DNA from: an uncultured Mycoplasmatota bacterium
Lineage (GTDB): Bacteria > Bacillota_I > Bacilli_A > RF39 > UBA660
Assembly (NCBI GenBank): GCA_900548725.1
Contig: URLV01000006.1
Coordinates: 1-55,918 of the forward strand
Direction of reading: 5' to 3'
DNA length: 55,918 nt
Shown here in pieces: positions 1 through 8,207 of this stretch. How positions within the stretch are numbered: position 1 is the stretch's first letter; each line of letters opens with the position of its first letter. A program made the translations under genes and the position numbers. A model generated the notes under the pieces. The model was not told where the DNA came from. It did no database searches and saw only the letters and a program-made list of their open reading frames with translations.

Positions 1-14
1 TATTATATCAAAAA

Positions 15-36
15 GCCGCACCCTAGTGGTGCGGTT
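15..36 (+). terminator. GC-rich hairpin at window start, probable terminator of the upstream gene
   Basis: CCGCACC (16-22) pairs perfectly with GGTGCGG (28-34) around a 5-base loop. It is flanked by an A-run before and TTCAAATTT after. The stem is unusually GC-rich for this window. The T-tract is imperfect, so it may be a terminator for a gene left of the window. Confidence 0.55.
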
Positions 37-92
37 CAAATTTCAATTTAGGAAATCAAATGAAAATTTGATTTTTTTTTTGTTTAAAAATG

Positions 93-121
93 TTTACAAA
101 AATGAAATAAGTGTTTATAAT
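93..121 (+). promoter_or_regulatory. sigma-A promoter of lon
   Basis: TTTACA (93-98), a 17-base spacer and a perfect TATAAT (116-121) lie 28 bases before the lon start. No CtsR or CIRCE-type repeat was seen around it. Confidence 0.75.
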
Positions 122-148
122 AAAAATCATTACGAAGGAGGAAGTAGT

Positions 149-2419
149 ATGAAAGAAAATTTAAGTATTTTACTATTAAAAAAATTAATACTACTTCCTA
201 ATCAAGAGATACGTTTAGAGATTAATAATGATATATCTAAGAATGCTATTGATGATTCTATTAAGAATTATAATTCTAATATATTAGTTATTAGTCCAAT
301 AAATTTAATTGAAGAAAAACCTAATGTTAGTGATTTACCTAAAGTTGGTGTTATAGGTAAAATTAAAACTAAAATTAAATTGCCTAATAATAATTATAGA
401 ATTGTGATAAAAGGGCTTAATAGAGTACAAATAATAGAATATTTTCAAAATAATGTAGGAATACTTAAAAGTACTGTTAAAAGATTATATGTTAGAAATA
501 ATGATGAAGTTAGAGAAACTGCTTTGGTTAGAAAATTAAAAGATTTAGTTAATCAATATATACTTTTAAATGCTGAGGCTAGTAACCTTATAGTATCTAG
601 TATAGAAAAAATAACTGATTTAGATATGTTAACTGATATAATTGTTTCTTTCTTACCTATGGATCAATCTAAGAAATTATATTATATGAATGAGTTTGAT
701 TATGTTAAGAGAGCAGAAAAACTAATTAATGATATTAATATAGAATTAGAAGTTTTAAATTTGGATACTAAGATTGATGATGAAATAAGAGAAAAATTTG
801 AAAAAGAACAAAGAGATTTTATTTTAAAGGAAAAGATTAATAAATTAAATAATGAATTAGGAATATTAACTGATAAACAGTTAGAAATAAATAATTATAA
901 TACTTTGTTAGATAGTCTAGAAATATCTGATAAAACTAGAAATAAGTTTAAAAATGAGATTAGTAGATATGAATATACTAATGATAATAATCCTGATGCT
1001 TCTGTTATAAGAAATTATTTGGAATGGGTATTAAATCTTCCTTGGAATAAATATAAAGTTGAAGAAACTGATATTAAAAAAATAAAAAAATATTTAGATA
1101 ATACACATTATGGATTGGATAATATTAAAAGAAGAATATTAGAATTTGTTAGTATAAAAAATATTAATAATGATGTTTCTAGTCCTATACTATGTTTAGT
1201 TGGGCCACCTGGAGTTGGAAAAACTACACTTGGTATAAGTATAAGTGAAGCACTTAATAGAGAATTTTATAAAATTAGTGTTGGTGGATTAAATGATTCA
1301 AGTGAACTTGTTGGACATAGAAGAACGTTTTTAGGAGCAAATCCTGGTAAAATTATACAAGGAATTAATAAATGTGGTGTAATGAATCCTGTAATATTAA
1401 TAGATGAAATAGATAAGATGAGTCATGATTATAAGGGGGATCCTTCTAATACATTATTAGATATATTAGATGAAGCACAAAATAATATATTTATTGATAA
1501 CTATATTGAAGAACCTTTTGATTTATCTAAAGTTATGTTTATACTTACTGCTAATAATATTAATGATATACCTTCTGCGTTAAGAGATAGGTTAGAAATA
1601 ATTGAAATTAATTCATATACTGAATATGAAAAAATTGATATTGCTAGAAAATATTTGATACCAGATATAATAAAAAAATATGGTATTAAAAATATAAAGT
1701 TTGATGATGATGTATTACTTTATATAATAGATAATTATACAAAAGAATCTGGTGTACGTGAATTATCTAGAATACTAAAAAGATTAATAAGAAATTATTG
1801 TTTAGATAATGTTAAAAGTAGAGAAGTTACTATACTTTATGTAACAAAAGTATTAGGTGATATAAAGTATGTTAAAGAAGAAATTGATAACCATAAAGGT
1901 GTTGTAAATAGTCTTGGATGTAATCCTTATGGAGGAAATGTTCAGAGAATAGAATGTGTTACTATACCTGGTAGTGGTGAAATAATTACAACTGGTAATG
2001 CACTTGATATATTAAAAGAAAGTATTAGAGTTTCATTAAGTTTAATAAAATATAAAAAATATATAAAGAGTGATATTAGTAATTTAGATATACATATAAA
2101 TTTACTTAATGCTGGAATAAAAAAAGATGGTTCTAGTGGAGGTATTGCAATTACAACTGCTATACTGAGTATGCTAAAAAATAAACTAATACCAGATGAT
2201 GTTGCTATGACAGGTGAAGTTACATTAAATGGTGATGTACTTGCTGTAGGAAGTATAAAAGAAAAAATTATTGGTGCTTATAATAATGGTATTAAAACTA
2301 TCTATATGCCATTAAATAATAAAGTTGATTTAGATAATATACCATTAAATATTAAAGAAAAAATAAATATAAAATTAGTTAAAAACTATGATGAAATATA
2401 TAAAGATTTATTTAAATAA
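149..2419 (+). CDS. lon: ATP-dependent Lon protease
   Basis: Lon is a cytosolic AAA+ serine protease that degrades misfolded and regulatory proteins. The 756-residue product has an N-terminal LON domain (about 1-200), a coiled region, a Walker A motif GPPGVGKTT near residue 352, a Walker B ILIDEID, and a C-terminal protease domain. The catalytic Ser/Lys dyad can be read as DGSSGG (Ser about 663; most homologues have DGPSAG) and GSIKEK (Lys about 704). The start at 149 is chosen because GGAGGAAG sits just before it; the reading frame continues 41 codons upstream but without a ribosome site and across the promoter. It is transcribed alone and is followed by a terminator. Confidence 0.95.
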   Translation: MKENLSILLLKKLILLPNQEIRLEINNDISKNAIDDSIKNYNSNILVISPINLIEEKPNVSDLPKVGVIGKIKTKIKLPNNNYRIVIKGLNRVQIIEYFQNNVGILKSTVKRLYVRNNDEVRETALVRKLKDLVNQYILLNAEASNLIVSSIEKITDLDMLTDIIVSFLPMDQSKKLYYMNEFDYVKRAEKLINDINIELEVLNLDTKIDDEIREKFEKEQRDFILKEKINKLNNELGILTDKQLEINNYNTLLDSLEISDKTRNKFKNEISRYEYTNDNNPDASVIRNYLEWVLNLPWNKYKVEETDIKKIKKYLDNTHYGLDNIKRRILEFVSIKNINNDVSSPILCLVGPPGVGKTTLGISISEALNREFYKISVGGLNDSSELVGHRRTFLGANPGKIIQGINKCGVMNPVILIDEIDKMSHDYKGDPSNTLLDILDEAQNNIFIDNYIEEPFDLSKVMFILTANNINDIPSALRDRLEIIEINSYTEYEKIDIARKYLIPDIIKKYGIKNIKFDDDVLLYIIDNYTKESGVRELSRILKRLIRNYCLDNVKSREVTILYVTKVLGDIKYVKEEIDNHKGVVNSLGCNPYGGNVQRIECVTIPGSGEIITTGNALDILKESIRVSLSLIKYKKYIKSDISNLDIHINLLNAGIKKDGSSGGIAITTAILSMLKNKLIPDDVAMTGEVTLNGDVLAVGSIKEKIIGAYNNGIKTIYMPLNNKVDLDNIPLNIKEKINIKLVKNYDEIYKDLFK

Positions 2420-2422
2420 TGT

Positions 2423-2465
2423 AAAGTAAAGGTAAAAATTTAATTGTTAATCTTTACTTTTTTTT
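2423..2465 (+). terminator. lon terminator
   Basis: AAAGTAAAG (2423-2431) pairs with CTTTACTTT (2452-2460), and the T-run continues to 2465. Confidence 0.8.
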
Positions 2466-2506
2466 GTTTTATATTTATACTTCTATTTGAAGGTAGGGTG
2501 TTTAAT

Positions 2507-4153
2507 TTGGAATTAGATGACAAGAAAACAAAATATTTTGTAATAGGAATAGTATTACTTATATTATTAGGAATAGTACTTATAGTACATTTTAATAATA
2601 AATCTTTAGTGAGTGGTGATAAAGATAAAAATAGTACCACTAAAAAAACTACAGAAGTTAAGACAACAGAGGTTACTACTACTAAGAAAAAGAATGTTGT
2701 TAAACAAGTTAATAATAGTAGTGAAGTAGTTGATAATGCTACTACTAATAATAATGTTTATAAAAGTGTTATAGATGGTGAAAATAAAATTGTTTATAAT
2801 TATAAGTTAAGTGAAGAAATATTAGATACTGATAAATTGATTAGTAAAAAGTTAGATATTAATGAATACTTAAAAAATAATAATGTTATTGGTTTATATG
2901 ATATATCTTTATATACTAATGATAATATTAAGAAAAATGTTAGTAATTCAGTTATTAATGTTAGTATTCCATTAACTAGTGAATTGATTGGTTATGATGA
3001 ATATAAAGTTGTATATGTTAATGATAGTGGTGTAATAACTGATGAAGTATTTGACACTAGTGTAAGTGATGGATTTATTAAATTTACTACAACACATTTA
3101 TCTATGTATGGTATTGTTGGTATAAAAAATAATAACAATGATAATAAACAAACAGAAGAAGTAGTTGATTTAACTAATGTAAAAGTTAATTTAAGTTTAA
3201 ATAATAATATTGTTAGTTCGAATGATAGAATAATTGTTTCTAAAGATGATATTATTAGTGTTAATGTATTAAATTTAGATAAAGAATATAAAGTATATTA
3301 TGCATTAAGAAGTAGTGATGCAAATAGTGTTGATACTTACAATTTATATGATAGTAAAATTGAGGTTAGTGGGTTAGAACCAACTAAAAAATATAATATT
3401 ATTGTTAAAGTTGTAGTTGGTAATACTAATGCTGTATTTGAATTAAATGAAATTAATTCTTATGATATCGTTTATATGAATGATGGCAGTAAGGAAGAAA
3501 CTGTTGGTGAAATAAGAGATAATGAAAATAATGAAATTGATTATAGTAAAGTAGAAGAAAATAAAGATATTGCAGTAAAAGATATTACTAGTGACGAATT
3601 AGAAAATAAAGCAGAAATTAATATAAAGGGTAATGTTTATTTAGTTGATAAAATTGATTTATCTAATTTAAATATTACTGGTTACTTATATATTGATACT
3701 GATAAAGAAATCAGTACTAAAGATAAAAAAACTATTGATATGGCTAATATATATAAAGTAACAATTTTAAGTAATAAATTTACTTTAAATGGTGTTAATT
3801 ATGAATATGAAGTTAAAGAAGATGGAAGTATAATTATTACTAGAGTAGATGGAGAAACTAGAGATATTGTATATAATAAACCTGCAACTAGTGAAAAGAC
3901 TGAAGAAACTTTAGAAACTAATGTTGATTCAATAAATGAAGAACAAAAAGAAGAAGTAAAAGAAGAAGTAAAAGAAGAAACTGATGTAAAATTTGAAGAT
4001 AACTTTAGTGGAAGTAAAGATATTGAAATTACAGTAGACGAAGATAAAAATTTAGTTATTGTAAATAAAGAAAAAGAAGTAACTGAAGTTAAAGAACCTG
4101 AAAAAGAAAAAATAGAAGAACCAGTTAATGAAGTAAATACAATTGGTGAATAG
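2507..4153 (+). CDS. membrane-anchored extracellular protein, Thr- and Glu-rich, unknown function
   Basis: About 548 residues. A short cytosolic N-terminus is followed by one membrane segment (about residues 9-30, rich in Ile/Leu/Val), then a Thr/Lys-rich linker and a long extracellular part. The segment ending TTHLSMYGIVG resembles a beta-sandwich module common in Gram-positive surface proteins. The C-terminus has repeated KEEVKEE units and a highly acidic tail. A TTG start at 2507 is preferred because GAAGGTAGGG lies just upstream; the frame is open back to 2444, but that stretch is the lon terminator. I do not recognise a defined family. An envelope or scaffold role is an inference from topology. 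Confidence 0.75.
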   Translation: MELDDKKTKYFVIGIVLLILLGIVLIVHFNNKSLVSGDKDKNSTTKKTTEVKTTEVTTTKKKNVVKQVNNSSEVVDNATTNNNVYKSVIDGENKIVYNYKLSEEILDTDKLISKKLDINEYLKNNNVIGLYDISLYTNDNIKKNVSNSVINVSIPLTSELIGYDEYKVVYVNDSGVITDEVFDTSVSDGFIKFTTTHLSMYGIVGIKNNNNDNKQTEEVVDLTNVKVNLSLNNNIVSSNDRIIVSKDDIISVNVLNLDKEYKVYYALRSSDANSVDTYNLYDSKIEVSGLEPTKKYNIIVKVVVGNTNAVFELNEINSYDIVYMNDGSKEETVGEIRDNENNEIDYSKVEENKDIAVKDITSDELENKAEINIKGNVYLVDKIDLSNLNITGYLYIDTDKEISTKDKKTIDMANIYKVTILSNKFTLNGVNYEYEVKEDGSIIITRVDGETRDIVYNKPATSEKTEETLETNVDSINEEQKEEVKEEVKEETDVKFEDNFSGSKDIEITVDEDKNLVIVNKEKEVTEVKEPEKEKIEEPVNEVNTIGE

Positions 4154-4154
4154 A

Positions 4155-4179
4155 AAAAGATGAGTTTGGCTCATCTTTT
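4155..4179. terminator. bidirectional terminator
   Basis: AAAAGATGAG (4155-4164) pairs with CTCATCTTTT (4170-4179), with A before and T after, so it can serve both converging genes. It overlaps the stop codon of the minus-strand peptide. Confidence 0.8.
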
Positions 4180-4360
4180 AGTTTGCAGGAGTATTCCAAG
4201 TCCAACCTGCTCCGATTATGATTACTAATAAAATGAATAGAACTATCCATAATGCAGCACCCCAACCATAACCGTTTGTAGTTCCTGCATATGTTGTATT
4301 ACAACAAGGATTATAGTTATAACCTTGGTTATAACCTCCATTGTATCCATAGTAGTACAT
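4178..4360 (-). CDS. YjcZ-like small Gly/Tyr-rich membrane peptide
   Basis: A 60-residue product. The first 35 residues are rich in Tyr, Gly and Asn with a CC pair, followed by a single hydrophobic helix (ALWIVLFILLVIIIGAGW). This order of a Gly/Tyr head and a FILLVIIG-type helix is that of the YjcZ family, which includes spore-associated peptides of bacilli. The start is supported by AGGAGG a few bases upstream. No clear sigma-E/K promoter was found before it, so sporulation control is not shown here. The family assignment is from motif shape only. Confidence 0.7.
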   Translation of the reverse strand: MYYYGYNGGYNQGYNYNPCCNTTYAGTTNGYGWGAALWIVLFILLVIIIGAGWTWNTPAN

Positions 4361-4508
4361 ATTAATACCTCCTAATCTATCTAATATAGTTTATTAATAA
4401 AGTTGAAAAATTGTTATTATAAATTGCTTAAAAAAATATAAAAGATACAAATATTAAAATTCTATAAATACTTTATATAATAATTTAAAAATATAATGCA
4501 TATTTTTA

Positions 4509-4538
4509 TTGACAAACAAATGTATTTAGTGCTATGCT
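4509..4538 (+). promoter_or_regulatory. promoter of dinD-like gene
   Basis: TTGACA (4509-4514), an 18-base spacer and TATGCT (4533-4538) with a TG extension at 4530. The putative operator at 4512-4525 overlaps the -35 and spacer. Confidence 0.65.
4512..4525 (+). promoter_or_regulatory. putative LexA-like operator, copy 1
   Basis: ACAAACAAATGTAT overlaps the -35 and spacer of the dinD-like promoter. It is identical at 13 of 14 positions to the element at 5457-5470 before ruvA. The core AAAC-N4-GTAT resembles a relaxed version of the Bacillota LexA site GAAC-N4-GTTC. That LexA binds it is an inference. Confidence 0.5.
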
Positions 4539-4578
4539 TTGTTTACAAGTTATATAAGAGTTAAGGAGGGTTTTACTT

Positions 4579-5433
4579 GTGAATGAAAATAAAATAAAAA
4601 CAATTTCAAATCTTTTTGAAAATAAGAAAATTAGAAGTGTATGGGATAAGGAGAAAGAAGAATATTACTTTAGTGTAGTTGATGTTATTAGTGCTTTAAC
4701 TGATAGTAATATTCCTAAAAGATATTGGTCTGATTTAAAAATTAAACTTAATAATGAAGGAAGTCAATTGTACGAAAAAATCGTACGTTTAAAAATGAAA
4801 GCTCAAGATGGTAAATTGAGGCAAACGGATACATTAGATACTGAGGGTATATTTAGATTAATTGAATCAGTTCCTAGTCCAAAGGCAGAACCATTTAAGC
4901 TTTGGCTTGCTAAGCTTGGTAGACAAAAAGTTGATGAAGTATTTGATCCATCTAAGGGTGTTGATGAAATGATAGATTTGTATCTTAAAAAAGGATATTC
5001 ATTAGAATGGATTGAAGCAAGAATGAAGGTTATTGTTAATCGAAAAAAATTAACTAAAGTATGGAATAATAACGGCATCAAAGATGGAGTAGAGTATGCT
5101 ATATTAACTAATACAATATATGAAGAATGGTCTGGTATGAATGCAAAACAATATAAAGAATATAAAGGAATACGTAAAGAAAATTTAAGAGATAATATGT
5201 CTAGAATTGAGGTTATTCTTACAGATTTAGGAGAGGCTGCAACGGAAGAACTAGCTAAAAAACATAAACCACAAGGACTTGAAGAAAATAAAAAAATAGC
5301 AAAATTAGGTGGACATGCTGCTAAATCTGCAAAAGAAGATTTAGAAAAAAATCTTGGAGAAACTTTAATAACATCAAACAATAACTTAAATTATAAATAT
5401 ATTGTAGAAAATAAAAAAATAGAAAATAAATAA
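4579..5433 (+). CDS. dinD: DinD-like DNA-damage-inducible protein with Bro-N domain
   Basis: 284 residues. The N-terminal half (about 15-115) matches a Bro-N fold, with VWDKEKEEYYFSVVDVI and DTEGIFRLIESVPSPKAEPFK. The C-terminal part carries the DinD hallmark run LGEAATEELAKKHKPQGLEE, followed by a GGHAAKSAKEDLEKNLG stretch. E. coli DinD is LexA-controlled and affects RecA filaments; family members also occur in mobile elements. A GTG start at 4579 is supported by AAGGAGGG eight bases upstream. Its promoter carries the same 14-base operator as the ruvAB promoter just downstream, fitting SOS control. An antirepressor-type role is the main alternative. Confidence 0.8.
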   Translation: MNENKIKTISNLFENKKIRSVWDKEKEEYYFSVVDVISALTDSNIPKRYWSDLKIKLNNEGSQLYEKIVRLKMKAQDGKLRQTDTLDTEGIFRLIESVPSPKAEPFKLWLAKLGRQKVDEVFDPSKGVDEMIDLYLKKGYSLEWIEARMKVIVNRKKLTKVWNNNGIKDGVEYAILTNTIYEEWSGMNAKQYKEYKGIRKENLRDNMSRIEVILTDLGEAATEELAKKHKPQGLEENKKIAKLGGHAAKSAKEDLEKNLGETLITSNNNLNYKYIVENKKIENK

Positions 5434-5449
5434 AATATTTAAGATACTA

Positions 5450-5478
5450 TTGATATACAAACGAATGTATGATAATAT
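5450..5478 (+). promoter_or_regulatory. promoter of ruvAB
   Basis: TTGATA (5450-5455), a 17-base spacer and TAATAT (5473-5478). A putative operator fills the spacer. Confidence 0.6.
5457..5470 (+). promoter_or_regulatory. putative LexA-like operator, copy 2
   Basis: ACAAACGAATGTAT lies entirely between the -35 and -10 of the ruvAB promoter. With the preceding T it forms an imperfect palindrome ATACA-N6-TGTAT. ruvAB is a known SOS operon in many Bacillota, which supports reading it as a damage-response operator. Confidence 0.55.
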
Positions 5479-5497
5479 TATTTTAGGAGTTGATATA

Positions 5498-6049
5498 ATG
5501 TACAGTTATATAAAAGGTATGGTAGTAGGATATGATGGTAACTATATTATATTAGATAATAATAATATTGGTTATTCTATCTTTGTATCTAATCCATATA
5601 GTTTTAAATTAAATGAAGAATGTAAAGTATATTTATATAATCATATAAAAGAAGATGAAAATAGTTTATATGGTTTTAAGAGTTTGGAAGAAAAAAATTT
5701 ATTTTTAAAGTTAATTAATGTCAAGGGAATAGGGCCTAAAATGGCTATGCCTTTATTTGCTAGTGGAAATATTAAGGGAATATATGATGCTATTAATAGT
5801 GATAATGTAACATATTTAACTAGATTTCCTAAAATTGGTGATAAAGTTGCTAAACAAATTATATTGGATTTAAAAGGTAAGCTTACTACTCAAACAGATT
5901 TATTTCAATATGATTCTAGAGAACTTATTGAGGTTTTAGAAAGTTTGGGATATAAGAGTAATGATATTAAGAAAATAATAGATAAAGTAGATAATGATTT
6001 GAGTTTGGAAAATCAAATTAAAGAAGCATTAAAGTTGTTAGGAAAGTGA
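5498..6049 (+). CDS. ruvA: Holliday junction branch migration protein RuvA
   Basis: 183 residues, close to the usual 190-200. RuvA tetramers hold the four-way junction while RuvB rings pump DNA. The OB-fold N-terminus (MYSYIKGMVVGYDGNYIIL), the helix-hairpin-helix signature VKGIGPKMA and a second one FPKIGDKVAKQIILDLKGK are clear, followed by the flexible C-terminal RuvB-contacting domain. The start at 5498 follows TAGGAG; the frame extends upstream into the promoter without a ribosome site. It ends with TGA four bases before ruvB, so the two are co-translated. Confidence 0.95.
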   Translation: MYSYIKGMVVGYDGNYIILDNNNIGYSIFVSNPYSFKLNEECKVYLYNHIKEDENSLYGFKSLEEKNLFLKLINVKGIGPKMAMPLFASGNIKGIYDAINSDNVTYLTRFPKIGDKVAKQIILDLKGKLTTQTDLFQYDSRELIEVLESLGYKSNDIKKIIDKVDNDLSLENQIKEALKLLGK

Positions 6050-6053
6050 TTTT

Positions 6054-7058
6054 ATGGATGATAGGTTAGTTTCTAAAGAATTATTGAATGGTGAAGTAGA
6101 TAATACTTTAAGACCACAATATATAAAAGATTATGTTGGACAAGAGGAAGTAAAAGAAAATATAAAAATATTTATTGATGCTGCTAAGATGAGAAATGAA
6201 TCATTAGATCATGTTTTATTATATGGCCCTCCAGGACTAGGTAAAACAACTTTGGCTCATATTATTGCAAATGAACTTGGTAGTAATATAAAGACAACTA
6301 CTGGGCCATCTATTGAAAAAAGTGGTGATTTAGCAGCAATACTTTCTACATTAGAACCTGGTGATGTATTATTTATTGATGAAATACATCGTATACCAAA
6401 GTTCATTGAGGAAATTCTTTATCCTGCTATGGAAGACTTTGAACTTGATATAGTTGTTGGAACAGAGGGAAATACTAGAAATATAAAAATTGATTTACCG
6501 CCTTTTACATTGGTTGGTGCAACTACTCGTGCTGGAGATTTATCTAGTCCTTTAAGAGATAGATTTGGGATAGTTTCTAAACTTAATTATTATAGTGAAG
6601 ATGAATTAAATCAAATTATAAAAAGAACAAGTAGAGTACTAGGTATGGAAATAACTGATGATGCGTCTTATGAACTAGCTAAAAGAAGTAGAAAGACTCC
6701 TAGAATTGCTAATAGATTATTTAAAAGAGTAAGAGATTTTGCTAGTGTTATTGGTGATGGCGTAATTGACAAAGAAATAACAGATAGTGCTTTAAAAAGG
6801 CTTAAAGTTGATAAATATGGCTTAGAACAAGTTGATTTAGAGTATTTAACAAGTTTAATTAACAAATTTAATGGTGGACCTGTTGGAGTTGAAACAATTG
6901 CAGCAAGCATTGGAGAAGAAGTTTCAACTATAGAGGATGTAGTTGAACCATATCTTTTACAAGAAGGATTTATAAAGAGAACTCCTAGAGGTAGAATGAC
7001 TACTGATAAAGCGAAAGAACATTTAAAAGAAGCAAATATAATGTTTGACAATAATTAG
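6054..7058 (+). CDS. ruvB: Holliday junction branch migration ATPase RuvB
   Basis: 334 residues, full length. AAA+ motor for branch migration with RuvA. Walker A GPPGLGKTT (58-66), Walker B LFIDEIH (about 107-112), sensor 1 LVGATTRAGDLSSPLRDRFG with arginine finger, and a C-terminal winged helix ending GFIKRTPRGRMTT. The start lies four bases after the ruvA stop, with AGGAAAG inside the end of ruvA as ribosome site. Likely damage-inducible through the shared upstream operator. Confidence 0.97.
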   Translation: MDDRLVSKELLNGEVDNTLRPQYIKDYVGQEEVKENIKIFIDAAKMRNESLDHVLLYGPPGLGKTTLAHIIANELGSNIKTTTGPSIEKSGDLAAILSTLEPGDVLFIDEIHRIPKFIEEILYPAMEDFELDIVVGTEGNTRNIKIDLPPFTLVGATTRAGDLSSPLRDRFGIVSKLNYYSEDELNQIIKRTSRVLGMEITDDASYELAKRSRKTPRIANRLFKRVRDFASVIGDGVIDKEITDSALKRLKVDKYGLEQVDLEYLTSLINKFNGGPVGVETIAASIGEEVSTIEDVVEPYLLQEGFIKRTPRGRMTTDKAKEHLKEANIMFDNN

Positions 7059-7096
7059 TAAATCAATTATACTTGAAGTATAGTAGGTGAATGGTT

Positions 7097-7291
7097 ATGA
7101 ATAAAAAAGGTCAAGCTTTAGTTGAATACGTACTAATTATTGCACTTATTAGTGTTATTACAATTGGACTTGTAAATTATTTTGGGGGTTATTTAAAAGA
7201 TTCTATTACTAAGTCAGGTTGTTCTTTGGTAGGTCAAGTTTATCAAAAAGGAGATAAACCTGGTGAAGGTAAGTGTGTTGATGCAGAATAA
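7097..7291 (+). CDS. small Flp/TadE-like pilin or pseudopilin
   Basis: 64 residues. The N-terminus MNKKGQALVEYVLIIALIS is the Flp/TadE-type signal, with a short basic leader, Gly-Gln, Glu at +5 and then one hydrophobic helix. The mature part is short, with two Cys (GCSL and KCVD) that could form a disulfide. The ATG at 7097 fits AGGTGA better than the ATG two codons upstream. No tad secretion genes lie nearby in the window. The exact pilus system cannot be told from this gene alone. Confidence 0.65.
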   Translation: MNKKGQALVEYVLIIALISVITIGLVNYFGGYLKDSITKSGCSLVGQVYQKGDKPGEGKCVDAE

Positions 7292-7310
7292 ACTCTTGAT
7301 GAGTTTTTTT
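7290..7310 (+). terminator. terminator after small pilin
   Basis: AAACTC (7290-7295) and GAGTTT (7301-7306) form a hairpin with a T-run to 7310. It overlaps the stop codon. Confidence 0.75.
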
Positions 7311-7329
7311 CTATATGGGAGGTAAAAAT

Positions 7330-7656
7330 ATGTATGGAGCTATTATTGGAGATGTAGCTGGTTCTATTTATGAAGTTTTAGAAATAGAAGCATTGAAAAA
7401 TAAATCTAAGAGAACTAAAAAAGAGCGAGAAAAAATAATGAATTCAAATGTATCATTGTTTACAAATATGTCGTCTATGACTGATGTTTTAGTTTTGACT
7501 TGTGCTATTGCTGAAAGTTATTATGGTGTACCTCAATATTTAATAGATGAAGTAAATCATTATATACCTGATAATTATAAAAAGATAGTGGATGAATTTT
7601 ATTTAAAATATAAATATAGTAATGTAAAAAAACGTATTTTGAAAAGGAAGGTTTAG
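7330..7656 (+). pseudogene. truncated, degenerate ADP-ribosylglycohydrolase-like protein
   Basis: The 108-residue product begins MYGAIIGDVAGSIYE, the typical start of the DraG/ARH family, and SLFTNMSSMTDVLVLTCAIAE aligns with the family's metal-binding TDDT-containing segment. Here only Thr51-Asp52 of that motif survive and the second Asp is Val. The family is normally 250-350 residues and needs later Asp residues for its two metal ions; those parts are absent. It is still an intact reading frame with GGGAGGT before the start and sits four bases before cinA. It is either a relic or a small derived protein with a non-enzymatic role. Confidence 0.65.
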
Positions 7657-7659
7657 TAT

Positions 7660-8124
7660 ATGAATGAAATTGTACAAAGATTGATTAAATTGAATAAAAC
7701 TGTATCTTGTATGGAATCTTGTACTGGAGGATATATTTGTAATGAAATAACTAATGTAAGTGATTCTAGTTTGATATTTAAATTTGGTGCTGTAACTTAT
7801 TCTAATCCTTACAAAATTAAAATGGGTGTAGATAAAGATATAATAGATAAATATTCTGTATATAGTATTGATACTGCTATGGAAATGAGTAAATGCATTT
7901 CAAAATATACTGATTCAGATTACGGTATTGGAGTTACAGGTAAATTGAATAAAGAAGATATAAATAACAAGAGAGGTTTAAATAATGAAGTATTTATAAG
8001 TATTTATGATAAAAATATTAATAAATTTTATAATGAATCTATTAAAGTTACTCTAATTGGTAGAAGTAATAATAAAAGAGAAGTGTTTGATAAAATAGTA
8101 GAAATGTTAGACAAAATCGTATAA
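7660..8124 (+). CDS. stand-alone CinA C-terminal domain (PncC-like amidase family), divergent
   Basis: 154 residues, only the C-terminal domain of CinA. Recognisable are SCTGGYICNEIT (family ESCTGG), FGAVTYSNPYKIKMGV and the core fold. The catalytic-loop segment that normally reads GIAGPGG is VTGKLNKED here, so deamidation of nicotinamide mononucleotide is uncertain. Ribosome site GGAAGG precedes the start. It follows the ADP-ribosylglycohydrolase relic by three bases, so the pair looks like a former NAD-related unit; that link is inference. Confidence 0.75.
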   Translation: MNEIVQRLIKLNKTVSCMESCTGGYICNEITNVSDSSLIFKFGAVTYSNPYKIKMGVDKDIIDKYSVYSIDTAMEMSKCISKYTDSDYGIGVTGKLNKEDINNKRGLNNEVFISIYDKNINKFYNESIKVTLIGRSNNKREVFDKIVEMLDKIV

Positions 8125-8146
8125 AAAAATGTTCGCTTTACATAAT

Positions 8147-8175
8147 TTGACAAAAACAAACATATGTGCTATAAT
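8147..8175 (+). promoter_or_regulatory. strong promoter of the 8208 gene
   Basis: TTGACA (8147-8152), 17 bases, TATAAT (8170-8175); both hexamers are perfect. An operator-like element fills the spacer. Confidence 0.8.
8156..8169 (+). promoter_or_regulatory. putative LexA-like operator, copy 3 (weaker)
   Basis: ACAAACATATGTGC lies inside the promoter spacer and matches the consensus ACAAACAAATGTAT at 11 of 14 positions. It also contains the palindrome ACATATGT. Confidence 0.4.
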
Positions 8176-8207
8176 TTATACACATTTGAAATAAGGGGGT
8201 TATTTAA

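Noticed and set aside
26..148. N-terminal extension of the lon frame.
   Set aside because: It crosses a hairpin and a consensus promoter and has no ribosome site; the ATG at 149 has GGAGG.
3950..4100. Repeated KEEVKEE codons as a CRISPR-like or DNA repeat.
   Set aside because: Explained by a low-complexity acidic tail in the surface protein.
4803..5381. Long minus-strand frame opposite dinD.
   Set aside because: Mirror frame of the coding strand with no ribosome site or promoter; Ser/Leu-rich as expected for antisense of this gene.
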